Shown: piece after piece, positions 17,371-25,819 of the stretch
Numbering within the stretch: the first letter of the stretch is position 1
Layout: each line of letters opens with the position of its first letter
DNA from: Anaerolineaceae bacterium
GTDB lineage: Bacteria; Chloroflexota; Anaerolineae; Anaerolineales; Anaerolineaceae
DNA length: 64,000 bases
Assembly: GCA_016841445.1 (NCBI GenBank)
Contig: JAENZD010000004.1
Span: 102,851-166,850 of the forward strand
Direction: 5' to 3'
Translations under genes and position numbers: made by a program
The notes under the pieces: generated by a model
Database searches by the model: none
What the model was told of the DNA's origin: nothing
Seen by the model: only the letters and a program-made list of their open reading frames with translations

Positions 17371-17910
17371 TTAGCCGTTAGAAAGCTTTTTCATCATTCG
17401 CCATGAGGGTTCATTGACTTGCTGCAGGTTTCCCTCATGGTCTCTGTAGGACCAATTGCCGGACCGCGAACCGGTTATTTTATAGCCCAGGTGTTTGTAT
17501 AAACGCAAGGCATCCGGGTTATCCTTTGCGACATTCAGAGTGGCATATTTGTATCCACGCTCCTGCAGGTCTTCTTCGATAAATGCCATCAAATATGAGC
17601 CAACACCGCGGTTTCGCCAGCGCGGTTTGATACGAAAGGCGAAGATATAAGCCCGCGATTCGCCATCCGCTGCAGCCCAATCAGCGCTCTTGAACATGAC
17701 GAAGGCTTGACCGATGATCTCCGAATTGGGCAGGGTCACGACCCACATGATATTTTTGTCAGAGAGCGAATCCCGGTAAATGCTGCCATACATTCGCCTG
17801 TACTTGGTGAATTCACCGCCCCATTCCAGCGCTGGTAAATCGTCTTTTACTACCTCCCGGATAATGAGGTCTTTTAACTCCATTGGTTTTGCATTATTTG
17901 GGGTATCCAT
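17371..17910 (-). CDS. GNAT family N-acetyltransferase
   Basis: Acetyl-CoA-dependent acyltransferase of the GNAT fold, 179 residues. The beta4-alpha3 pyrophosphate loop is visible as RNRGVGSYLM near 112-121, after the strand AYIFAFRIKPRW, and the C-terminal part has NPDALRLYKHLGYKITG, typical of the family. The acceptor is unknown. It lies 27 bases downstream of the tRNA nucleotidyltransferase gene on the same strand, which hints at cotranscription; a role in modifying tRNA or protein would be speculation. No good ribosome site is seen. Confidence 0.85.
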   Translation of the reverse strand: MDTPNNAKPMELKDLIIREVVKDDLPALEWGGEFTKYRRMYGSIYRDSLSDKNIMWVVTLPNSEIIGQAFVMFKSADWAAADGESRAYIFAFRIKPRWRNRGVGSYLMAFIEEDLQERGYKYATLNVAKDNPDALRLYKHLGYKITGSRSGNWSYRDHEGNLQQVNEPSWRMMKKLSNG

Positions 17911-17937
17911 CTTTATTCTAGCAATCGTTTGGCGAAC

Positions 17938-20595
17938 TTATTCAACTTCCGATATCAGCTCAGCAAGCATTGCCTTTTCCTCTTGAGGGGTATTGATCTT
18001 TCCATCCAACCAGGCATCACGCAGCGCAGTCAGTATCCGGCTGTATGCCGGGGATGGCTTCAGTCCCATATTTCGCAAGTCTTCTCCGGAAGTGCCTGGT
18101 TCAATCTTTGCCCACCGGTTGATATACTGCCATAGAACGTGCCGTAAATTCTCCTGGGAATTGACGAGATAAGCAGCATAGATTGCAAGGTTGGGGGCAG
18201 GGTCCAATGCATGAACCACTTTGCTGGGCGGTGCATCGGATAGCTGTGGTAGGGTACGGTTGATTTTGCTTGTGGCGATCAGCAATTTTTTAATATCACT
18301 TTTGAACCGCAGCCGGGATACCAGAGAACGGAGTGTGCTCTCCGGCAGATTTACAAACCAGATGAGGTAGCCCAGTGTCTGCCGCAGGTCCATATGGTCT
18401 GTTAGCGCTGGCAGATCCCATTGTGGGTCGATATGGTCTGTGTCTAATTCGCGAAGATGCATCGCGATGGTCTGGTCCCAGGGGAGCGCTGGATGGATTG
18501 CGGAAAGAATCCCCAGTTCATCCAAACGGGACAGCATCCTGTGGGCTTTCGGTTCTGAGAGGATCAGGTTGATCTCATGGCGCAAGCGCGCACCGGTCAG
18601 TTTATTTAGAAGCGGCAAGCTTTCTTCCAGGAGAGCAAGGGTGCGCGGTTCGATTTCAAAATTAAATCGCTGCTCAAACCGGACTGCTCTCAACAAGCGT
18701 GTTGCATCATCGACAAAGGAAAGTGCGTGCAATACACGAATATGGCCTTTTTGCAGGTCATTCAACCCACCCCAGTAATCGTGAACCTTACCGAAATGTT
18801 CGCCATCCAACCGTAATGCGAGTGTGTTGATTGTAAAATCCCGCCGGTGCAGGTCCATTTTGATGCTGCTGCTTTCAACAGTCGGCAGGGCAGCAGGCTG
18901 TTCATAAAATTCTGTCCTGGCTGTGATCAAATCCAGGCTCTCCGGTAGTTGTGATGCGTCGGCACCTTCCTCAGGTGCAATTTCATCCAATAATTCCCTC
19001 CGGATGGGGTTGATATTCCATTTTGCTGTTCCAAACCGCTGATGCATGAGTACCTTGCCGCCAAAACGGTCGGCTAACCGCTTTGCGAAAAAGATGGCAT
19101 CACCCTCGACAACGATATCAAAATCAAGGCTGGGTCGGTCCAGCAGCAGATCGCGGACAAACCCGCCAACAACGAAAATTGGGAGGTTGATCTTATCCGC
19201 TTCGTCTGCCAATGTTTGCAAGAGGGCTAAACGAGCAGGGGGCACAGCCTTTACCAGTTTTTGGACGATTTCGTCCTGAGATGGGATATTTGGTTGAGGG
19301 GTCAGGGTTTTCAGTAAGTCGGTTCGGGTGACAATCCCTACAATTTCACCGTTTTCGGGAGACACGACCGGGATTTGCCCCCAACTGCTGGTTCCCATAA
19401 GCGATTGGAGTGCATCCAGAGAGGCAGCAGGTGAAATGGTCACATCCCCGGCCGACATCAGGGATTCGACAGTCAGCTCCAGGCCATGGCTGAGTGCACG
19501 GTCAACTTCACGACGGTTGAGGAGCCCCACAACAGACCCATCCTGGACGACCGGATAGCCTTCGTAGCCATAGCGCTGCATCAAACGGTGCGCTTCCTGA
19601 ACGGAGGTGTCAGGTGAAAGGATCAACGGATCTTTGGACATGATCGCCGAGACGGTCAACTGCGGGCTGACGTACTGACCTAAATTACCAATCATTTCCT
19701 GGTATTGCTTTTTCATGAACTTTAGGATCTGGGTTTCATCCAGATGTTTATCCGGGCGAATGAGGGCGGATGCGGCGCGTTTGTGGCCTCCGCCGCCCAT
19801 TTTCTCAGCGATGGCGGAGACATCCACCTGGTCACTGGTGGAGCGGGCCACCAGGCGAATGCCCTGCGTGGTTGCAACCAGGATCAGAAGGGCATCGGGA
19901 TTGAGGACATCCCGCATTTTATGGGCGACACTTGAAATTTCATCCTGGATATCAAGCGCATCAGTCATGGCTGCCAGGATGGTCTGGTCTTCAATATGAA
20001 ACGTCTCAACGTTTTTCATTAATCTATCGTACAGCGTCATTTGTTCAGCAGTAAGCGGCGGATAGAGGTATTGACTGATCACATCCAGGTCAGCACCATG
20101 AGAAAGGCAGTATCCTGCGGCTGAGAGGTCTTCTTTGGTTGTGGACCCGTAGGTGAACGAGCCCGTATCCTCATACAAACCCAATGCCAGTGTCGTGGCT
20201 TGAATGGGCGTGAGGGTAATATCTTGTTTTTTGATCCTGGAGATCATCTGGCTGGTGTTCGATCCGGATTCGACCATGTGCAGTTCCCAGTTTGGATCCA
20301 GGTCGTCTCGTAAAGGATGGTGGTCATAAACGATAACCTGAGTATCCTTCCGCATCCCGCGTAAAGTCACCAGGGACTGCGTATCGACCAGGTAAACCGT
20401 TTCTATCTCTTCCCTGGGCAGCGCTTTATATTCGATATGCGGCAAATCCTTGCCGTAAACCTCAAGGTAGCGAGTCCCGTTCCGGTTGATGTTATAAGGC
20501 AATACCGGGATGGCATCAGGGAACAACAACCAGGCACCTAACTGTGATGCCAGCGCATCCAGGTCTGCTTGTTCGTGAGTCAGGATCACTTTCAT
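17938..20595 (-). CDS. DHH-CBS-nucleotidyltransferase fusion (A-adding-type tRNA nucleotidyltransferase)
   Basis: 885-residue three-part protein. Residues 1-300 are a DHH/DHHA1 phosphoesterase: THEQADLDALAS near 6-17, VYDHH near 90, and the C-terminal GGGGHKRAAS that binds the substrate. Residues about 310-430 are a pair of CBS domains (SKDPLILSPDTS, GDVTISPAAS). From about 460 comes a class II nucleotidyltransferase head: VVGGFVRDLLL, LDFDIVVEGDA, RRDFTINTLALRL, then RLLRAVRFEQRF. This arrangement is known for A-adding or CCA-adding enzymes that repair tRNA 3' ends in several deep-branching bacteria. The DHH part may hydrolyse oligonucleotides or c-di-AMP-like substrates. It begins 3 bases after the beta-lactamase-like gene. 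Confidence 0.9.
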   Translation of the reverse strand: MKVILTHEQADLDALASQLGAWLLFPDAIPVLPYNINRNGTRYLEVYGKDLPHIEYKALPREEIETVYLVDTQSLVTLRGMRKDTQVIVYDHHPLRDDLDPNWELHMVESGSNTSQMISRIKKQDITLTPIQATTLALGLYEDTGSFTYGSTTKEDLSAAGYCLSHGADLDVISQYLYPPLTAEQMTLYDRLMKNVETFHIEDQTILAAMTDALDIQDEISSVAHKMRDVLNPDALLILVATTQGIRLVARSTSDQVDVSAIAEKMGGGGHKRAASALIRPDKHLDETQILKFMKKQYQEMIGNLGQYVSPQLTVSAIMSKDPLILSPDTSVQEAHRLMQRYGYEGYPVVQDGSVVGLLNRREVDRALSHGLELTVESLMSAGDVTISPAASLDALQSLMGTSSWGQIPVVSPENGEIVGIVTRTDLLKTLTPQPNIPSQDEIVQKLVKAVPPARLALLQTLADEADKINLPIFVVGGFVRDLLLDRPSLDFDIVVEGDAIFFAKRLADRFGGKVLMHQRFGTAKWNINPIRRELLDEIAPEEGADASQLPESLDLITARTEFYEQPAALPTVESSSIKMDLHRRDFTINTLALRLDGEHFGKVHDYWGGLNDLQKGHIRVLHALSFVDDATRLLRAVRFEQRFNFEIEPRTLALLEESLPLLNKLTGARLRHEINLILSEPKAHRMLSRLDELGILSAIHPALPWDQTIAMHLRELDTDHIDPQWDLPALTDHMDLRQTLGYLIWFVNLPESTLRSLVSRLRFKSDIKKLLIATSKINRTLPQLSDAPPSKVVHALDPAPNLAIYAAYLVNSQENLRHVLWQYINRWAKIEPGTSGEDLRNMGLKPSPAYSRILTALRDAWLDGKINTPQEEKAMLAELISEVE

Positions 20596-20598
20596 AAC

Positions 20599-22092
20599 TT
20601 AATCAAACCACCAATACTGTTGGTTTTCAAGATTAAAGAAATTATAAACCGTTTGAGAGAGACGTGTGATCAACCGGTTGCCCTGGTCAAAATCCAACCG
20701 TTCCGGGTCATAAATAAATAGACAAAGCACATAATCACCGCCGGGTGAAAAAACGATGGCGACATCACTCATGGAATGTAATAAGCCGTCGAGTTCTTGA
20801 ACCCAGCCATGCTTATGCGCCACGGTCGTGTCCAGACCCAGTCCGCCTTCGATTAACAGGCCAATCTTGTTGGCGGAGAGGATGTCGATCATCAATTGAC
20901 ATTCAGATTGTGTGATCTCTCCAGGAAAGGTATCTGTTAATAGACCGCTGCCATCAGCAGCGCAGGTATAGATCCCTGCTAAAAGCTGCCCTACCTCTGA
21001 GGGAACGGTTTGGTTGTAGATATCAGGGTCAAGGGTGATATCAGAGCGAGAGTTGGCAGGTGTCTCAAAGACCTGAAGAAGCGGTGCGCCGAGGTCGAAG
21101 TAGCCTGCCAGGAAGGTGTTTTCCATCCCAAGAGCAGCCAGGTCTTCGCTGACGATCAGCGGCCCGACCAGATCATCCAGATAGGTAGACATCAGGGTGT
21201 CCGCAGGTGGGTTTTCTGAGAATACGATCATTCTTTCAAACAGGTCGATTACTTCATCCTGCGTGGGTTCTGACGTCCGCCTTAAAACGGAGAACATAAT
21301 CGGAATTTTTATGGTGCTGGCAGCTGTGTATGCGATATCCGGATCAACAAGAATTCCATTGTCCACGGCAAAGTGAAGGATCTGACCGCTTTCCATCGAT
21401 TGGAGATACACTTCAGCTAAGTTATCAAATCCGGTCCAATTGATATTGTGCTGCAAAAACGCCTGCAGCATTGTGATGTCAGGTTCTGAGAATGAGGACT
21501 CTGTTGGTATAAGCTTTACAGAATGCGTTTCCGGAGAAAGCAGTGCCGCGGTGATAGCTTCCACGGCTTGTTCTATATCGAGGTGCTGTTCTCCCTGGCT
21601 TTGTATAAAATTGGTTGTGCCCATGATAGGTTGAACAGGCGATCCCGGCTGGGCGTACCTGGGCGCAATTTCATTTGTAATGTAATCCCTGAGCCTGTTT
21701 TCAGAAACTGCTGCATCCAACGGGATTTGAACAGGCTGGGTTGTCAGACGTCCCCATAAGTAATCCCAAAAGTTCCCGCTGCTAACTTGCTGGAGAGCAT
21801 CCTCTACAAGATCGGCTTCCCGGATTCTAAAACCCAGATCACCTGGATCTACCTGGATAGTTGTATTATTTATCTCCAATTCCAGCGGCAGACGATAATA
21901 ATCCTGAATACGATCAACAGCATTGTCTTTATCTAAGCCGCCCACCGGCACACCTGCGATGGTGCTGTCTACAGGAAAAACAATCGATCTATTTTTGAAG
22001 CGGTTATATTCCACAAAGCCGATAGCCATGCTGCTGATGAGAAATAGAGCAGCAAGCGCAATCAGACCCCAGCGCAGCAGCTTAACTTTCAT
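20599..22092 (-). CDS. Exported serine beta-lactamase-like hydrolase
   Basis: 497-residue envelope protein: one N-terminal signal-anchor helix (about 6-28), a region with AGVPVGGLDKDNAVDRI like the VanW/peptidoglycan-binding repeat PF12229, and a class A beta-lactamase-like domain. The catalytic SxxK is S259-T-I-K262; FSENP could be the SDN-like motif; the third motif appears as KHG rather than KTG. The enzyme probably acts on peptidoglycan or another cell-wall amide; antibiotic resistance cannot be claimed. I start at ATG 22092, which has GGAG 5 bases upstream, rather than the two upstream ATGs in the same frame. It is divergent from the alpha/beta hydrolase. Confidence 0.85.
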   Translation of the reverse strand: MKVKLLRWGLIALAALFLISSMAIGFVEYNRFKNRSIVFPVDSTIAGVPVGGLDKDNAVDRIQDYYRLPLELEINNTTIQVDPGDLGFRIREADLVEDALQQVSSGNFWDYLWGRLTTQPVQIPLDAAVSENRLRDYITNEIAPRYAQPGSPVQPIMGTTNFIQSQGEQHLDIEQAVEAITAALLSPETHSVKLIPTESSFSEPDITMLQAFLQHNINWTGFDNLAEVYLQSMESGQILHFAVDNGILVDPDIAYTAASTIKIPIMFSVLRRTSEPTQDEVIDLFERMIVFSENPPADTLMSTYLDDLVGPLIVSEDLAALGMENTFLAGYFDLGAPLLQVFETPANSRSDITLDPDIYNQTVPSEVGQLLAGIYTCAADGSGLLTDTFPGEITQSECQLMIDILSANKIGLLIEGGLGLDTTVAHKHGWVQELDGLLHSMSDVAIVFSPGGDYVLCLFIYDPERLDFDQGNRLITRLSQTVYNFFNLENQQYWWFD

Positions 22093-22246
22093 CGAGACTC
22101 CAGTCATAATCCACCCCATGATTCTACCAGACAGTGGATTTAATTTGATATCAGGCTGTGCGCCACGCAGCGGGGTAGAATGTGTTATAGATATCAGGAT
22201 GGATGTTTTTCTAAGATCTTATTTGTGCTATCCTGGGAGGTCAAAG

Positions 22247-23254
22247 ATGTTAAAAACAATGAAATCAATTGGAAAGGGACTGCTGTGGTTTATAACAGCT
22301 CTTTTTTCAACCGTTATTGCCGCTGTTGCAGGCTGGATTCTTTACAGCCGAAAATATATTCGTCACCACATGAAACTGAATCCTGCTGTCGATGCTGATC
22401 TCAAGGCGTACACATCCGAACATGCGGGACGGATCAACTATTACAGTGATCTACGCGGTGAGGGCGTGCCATTGGTCCTGCTGCACAGCATCAATGCTGC
22501 CCCGAGCGCCTTCGAGATGAAGCCGATTTTTGACAATTTCAGGGGTGAGCGGCCGGTCTATGCTTTGGATCTGCCCGGATTTGGATTTTCTGAGCGTTCG
22601 GATCGAATCTATAATCCAATGCTTTTTCAGATAGCCATTACTGAATTCCTGGAAGACGTTGTCGGTGAGCCAGCGGATATTGTTGCCCTATCGCTTTCGT
22701 GTGAGTTTGCCGGGCTTGCATCTAACCATAAACCGGACTTGATCCGGTCCCTGGTGATGATCTCTCCAACTGGATTTCGACCACCCAGACTGTCCTCGGC
22801 TGCAGAGGCAGCCCGTAAGCGGGGTGGAAAGGATGCGGTTTATTCCGGTTTATCCGTTGGTGTTTGGAACCGGCCGTTTTATGACCTTGTCTCCAGCCGA
22901 CCCAGCATAAAATTCTTTTTGAACAAGAGCTTCGAGGGATTGGTTCCTGCGGAGTTGGTAGATTATGCCTATATGACGTCTCACCAGACCGGCGCGCAAT
23001 TTGCGCCGACTTATTTTCTGAGCGGCAAGTTGTTCACGCCTGCGGTGCGAGAGACGGTCTATGCTGTCATTGAACAGCCAGTCCTTGTGATTTATGACCG
23101 GGATCCCAATACCAATTTTGAGATGCTGCCCATGATGCTGCGGGATCATGATAACTGGCGAGCAGCACGGGTTTCACCAACTAAAGGATTGCCCCATTGG
23201 GAGCAGCCTGAGAAAGCATTCAAAGAGATGCAGCAATTTTGGAATGAAATCTAA
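22247..23254 (+). CDS. Alpha/beta hydrolase, membrane-anchored
   Basis: 335 residues with a signal-anchor helix (about 12-30), then an alpha/beta hydrolase domain. LVLLHSINAAPSAFEM gives the oxyanion region, LDLPGFGFSERS is the next conserved loop, VALSLSCEFAGLA carries the nucleophile serine in a non-classical elbow (SLSCE instead of GxSxG), VIYDRDPNTNF the acid and GLPHWEQPE the histidine. The start at ATG 22247 has GGGAGG 6 bases upstream; the open frame continues 108 codons upstream, but that part overlaps the divergent gene and is low quality. The substrate is unknown. The sole plus-strand gene between 2 kb and 25 kb. Confidence 0.85.
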   Translation: MLKTMKSIGKGLLWFITALFSTVIAAVAGWILYSRKYIRHHMKLNPAVDADLKAYTSEHAGRINYYSDLRGEGVPLVLLHSINAAPSAFEMKPIFDNFRGERPVYALDLPGFGFSERSDRIYNPMLFQIAITEFLEDVVGEPADIVALSLSCEFAGLASNHKPDLIRSLVMISPTGFRPPRLSSAAEAARKRGGKDAVYSGLSVGVWNRPFYDLVSSRPSIKFFLNKSFEGLVPAELVDYAYMTSHQTGAQFAPTYFLSGKLFTPAVRETVYAVIEQPVLVIYDRDPNTNFEMLPMMLRDHDNWRAARVSPTKGLPHWEQPEKAFKEMQQFWNEI

Positions 23255-23324
23255 GTTTTCTGTTTATGTAATATAAAAAGGCTGGAACTGTCTTCTAAAA
23301 TCTTGTGGAAAGTCTATTAAATTG

Positions 23325-23364
23325 ATAAAGGTTGTTATCCTTTTACGGATTAAAAACCTTTTAT
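23325..23364. terminator. Inverted repeat between convergent genes
   Basis: AAAGGTT at 23327-23333 pairs with AACCTTT at 23355-23361, with partial pairing inside. It lies between the alpha/beta hydrolase and the thioredoxin-like gene. There is no strong U-tract, so this is weak. Confidence 0.3.
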
Positions 23365-23380
23365 TATTTGGGTCAAAAAC

Positions 23381-23824
23381 TTATGCCAGTAGTTTTTCTA
23401 TGGTGGGCTCCAGGATCGACACACCCGCTCTACCGGCAGCCCGACATTTGAGGTTTCCATCTTGATCATATAAAAAATAGGCCGGCCAGAGCTCGTTCTC
23501 GAATTCCTTTTTGATTTTATGCAGGTTGTCAATCGCGCAAGGTTCGGTGATGCTGTTTTCAATGATTGCCTTTTTTACTTGAGAGAGATCGGTATCGGTT
23601 TTCATCCTGGGGCAGTGAATGGAAATCATCTCAAGGCCTTTTGGTCCATATGTCTCTCGCCAAATATTTAATTTGGGCATGTTTTCATGACAAATATGGC
23701 AGCTGACTGCCCAGAAATAGACCAGGACGGGTTTTCCTGCTAAGGATGTGAGATCTGGCTTATTGTTGATCCAATCCGTTGCGCCTTCTAAAGAAGGCAT
23801 CTGTGTTTTGAGACGCAAAGACAT
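23381..23824 (-). CDS. TlpA-like thioredoxin-fold protein
   Basis: 147-residue thioredoxin-fold protein with the redox pair C42-H-I-C45 after LVYFWAVS, and a cis-proline region ELWPAYFLYD. It has no signal peptide when started at 23824, so it is predicted to be cytoplasmic, unlike exported TlpA or ResA. I chose that ATG because AAGGAG lies 11 bases upstream and the longer frame overlaps the peroxiredoxin. It starts 17 bases after the peroxiredoxin stop on the same strand, and could reduce it in place of the usual AhpF or thioredoxin. Confidence 0.83.
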   Translation of the reverse strand: MSLRLKTQMPSLEGATDWINNKPDLTSLAGKPVLVYFWAVSCHICHENMPKLNIWRETYGPKGLEMISIHCPRMKTDTDLSQVKKAIIENSITEPCAIDNLHKIKKEFENELWPAYFLYDQDGNLKCRAAGRAGVSILEPTIEKLLA

Positions 23825-23840
23825 TGATTTGGGATCTCCT

Positions 23841-24389
23841 TTAGAGCAGGTCTTCGCCAGGTTCCCAGTCTGCACTGCATAAGCCACCAGCTTGGAGTGC
23901 TTCCAGGACCCTGAGCGTTTCATCAACGCTTCGTCCGACGTTCATATTATGAATAACGGAATATTGTAAAATGCCGTCCGGGTCAATAATGAACAACCCG
24001 CGTAATGCAGCCCCTTCTTCTTCGACAAGCACACCGTAGGCTTCGGAAACCGCATGGTTATTGTCAGAAGCCAGAACGTATTTTGTGCCTTGAATGCCGT
24101 TTTCCTCTTCTGGTGTTTGCAACCAGGCCTTGTGGGAATAGACCGAATCAGTCGAGACCCCCAATATTTCAGTATTAAGGTCCTCAAATTCATCATATCG
24201 GTTGGAAAGCGCCAGGATTTCAGTTGGGCATACGAAACTAAAGTCATAGGGATAAAAAAGCAGGATCAGCCATTTGCCTCTATAATCCTCAAGGCTGACC
24301 ACTTCCTCCAATGTTTCCATGTTTTTCGTGCATAACATTTCAAAATGGGGGGCAGGTTCGCCGACTTTTGCGTACTCGAACAGTTCCAT
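23841..24389 (-). CDS. 2-Cys peroxiredoxin (AhpC/TSA family)
   Basis: Thiol peroxidase that reduces hydrogen peroxide and organic peroxides. 182 residues with the peroxidatic cysteine C54 in FVCPTE after the strand WLILLFYPYDF, the conserved downstream GVSTDSVYSHKAWL, and a resolving-type cysteine C171 in a C-terminal GGLCSADWEPG, as in typical 2-Cys enzymes (AhpC/Prx1). Cytoplasmic. A good ribosome site, AAGGAG, precedes the ATG. It is probably cotranscribed with the thioredoxin-fold gene that follows. Confidence 0.92.
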   Translation of the reverse strand: MELFEYAKVGEPAPHFEMLCTKNMETLEEVVSLEDYRGKWLILLFYPYDFSFVCPTEILALSNRYDEFEDLNTEILGVSTDSVYSHKAWLQTPEEENGIQGTKYVLASDNNHAVSEAYGVLVEEEGAALRGLFIIDPDGILQYSVIHNMNVGRSVDETLRVLEALQAGGLCSADWEPGEDLL

Positions 24390-24441
24390 TTTATATCTCC
24401 TTTCTTGATGTTATCAACCAGATAATACCACAAAACAGGCC

Positions 24442-25455
24442 TTAATTAGCAGGTTCAATAGATTGAACACCGCCCAGTTGGTTGACGGACAAAGTCCATT
24501 GGCTGCCGGATTCTGCCTGCTCGAATAGCTGGCTGTCAGTGGTTGAATACTGGTAAGTTTCACCATCTCCTGAGAAGGTTATTGTGTAGCTTTCCTGGCT
24601 TGAGCCCTCACGTTCATCGAGTGATAGATTGAGGTTTGGCCAGTAGGGATCCAGATCCGTACCAGAGGCGACTGCTGTATCCACAGCCACCCAGTCCATG
24701 GTCGTATACTCGCAGTAGTCATCATACACTTCATAAGTGCAGTCTTGGACTGCCTCAGCCGCACCTGAACCGGTATCTTCGTAATAAACTTCGCCGCAGA
24801 CTTCCGTTGCATTAGCAACCGGGGTGTCTGAGGTATAGCGGTATGCCTGGGAGCAAGAAATGATATCGCTATCCATAGGAATATCATCAATAAAGGCTTC
24901 CTTAGTCACAGTGGTATAAGCTTCGATAATAATGCTGCGTTCCCACTGAACACTTGTAACAGTACCCGTAATATCATCTGTATTCAGAAAAAGTGTAAAA
25001 ACCAGGACCAGACATAAAGTAATAACAATCACGCCGATAATCGCAAAAATCCATATACGACGGCTTGGGCTTTTTGCAGGCTCAGGGCTAGCAGCAGGTG
25101 ACGGACTGGATTGTGCTTCCGATTGCGCTTCACGGACCGTCTTAACCTGCTGACCGCTCTCACGCGTTTCCCCTCCCATGCTGAGGTCACCCCCGCATTG
25201 TAGGCAGAGCTTATTAGTCGCCGGGTTGCGGGTACCGCAGTAAGGGCAGTGGATATTGGGACCAGCTTTGATCTCTCTTAAAAGCGCTTCATCCTTAATA
25301 AAGTTGAATTTCTCTTCCTCGACAAGCTGAAATTCAACATCTGGGGGTTGGGGTGCGCCGCAGCTTGTGCAGCTTTTGATTGGTCCGGGATTCTGTGTTT
25401 TACAGGACGGGCATTCCCAGACTAAAGGGACAAAACCAAGCGATTTTCGGGCCAT
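24442..25455 (-). CDS. Double zinc-ribbon single-pass membrane protein
   Basis: 337 residues, function unknown. The N-terminus has a RanBP2-like zinc finger (W13, C15, C18, C29, C32), then a second zinc ribbon of the CPYCG...CLQCGG type near residues 70-90. A Ser/Pro/Glu linker leads to one transmembrane helix (about 133-155), and the C-terminal 180 residues, with paired cysteines, should be outside. The topology would put zinc ribbons in the cytoplasm, able to bind RNA or protein and coupled to an external domain. GGAGGT precedes the ATG. No partner gene adjacent. Confidence 0.75.
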   Translation of the reverse strand: MARKSLGFVPLVWECPSCKTQNPGPIKSCTSCGAPQPPDVEFQLVEEEKFNFIKDEALLREIKAGPNIHCPYCGTRNPATNKLCLQCGGDLSMGGETRESGQQVKTVREAQSEAQSSPSPAASPEPAKSPSRRIWIFAIIGVIVITLCLVLVFTLFLNTDDITGTVTSVQWERSIIIEAYTTVTKEAFIDDIPMDSDIISCSQAYRYTSDTPVANATEVCGEVYYEDTGSGAAEAVQDCTYEVYDDYCEYTTMDWVAVDTAVASGTDLDPYWPNLNLSLDEREGSSQESYTITFSGDGETYQYSTTDSQLFEQAESGSQWTLSVNQLGGVQSIEPAN

Positions 25456-25819
25456 ATGACCTCCGGAATAAAAGAATATTGTTCAAGGCTATTTCTAATT
25501 ATAGATAATTAATGGTATTACTTCCAACATTTTCCGTCATTGGGTAGAACTGAGGAATCATTCCCTTTTGTAATGGAAGATAATCTCTAGAGAAGCATTT
25601 GGTGATAGATAAAACATATTGTTATTACTATTCTAATATAGGCTAAGTATAATTTTTTGTTGTGTTGAGAATTATTATCATTTTATAACATCGAGTTCAT
25701 TATTGAATACAAGTCCAGAAGAAACACTGGACAAAACTATTTACAAAAAGATGTTTCGGGACCCCATTCCTGATATCATATTAATTGTCATTATAGCAAG
25801 ATTATAACGGAGGATGAAA
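25456..25819. other. Intergenic region, no gene seen
   Basis: AT-rich divergent intergenic region of about 360 bases between the zinc-ribbon gene and the adaptor gene. TATAAT at 25648-25653 with TTACTA 17 bases upstream is the best candidate plus-strand promoter. I see no reading frame, repeat or strong hairpin. Confidence 0.4.

Noticed and set aside
21923..22246. 108-codon N-terminal extension of the alpha/beta hydrolase frame
   Set aside because: It overlaps the divergent beta-lactamase-like gene, has no ribosome site, and the ATG at 22247 has GGGAGG upstream followed by a signal-anchor helix.
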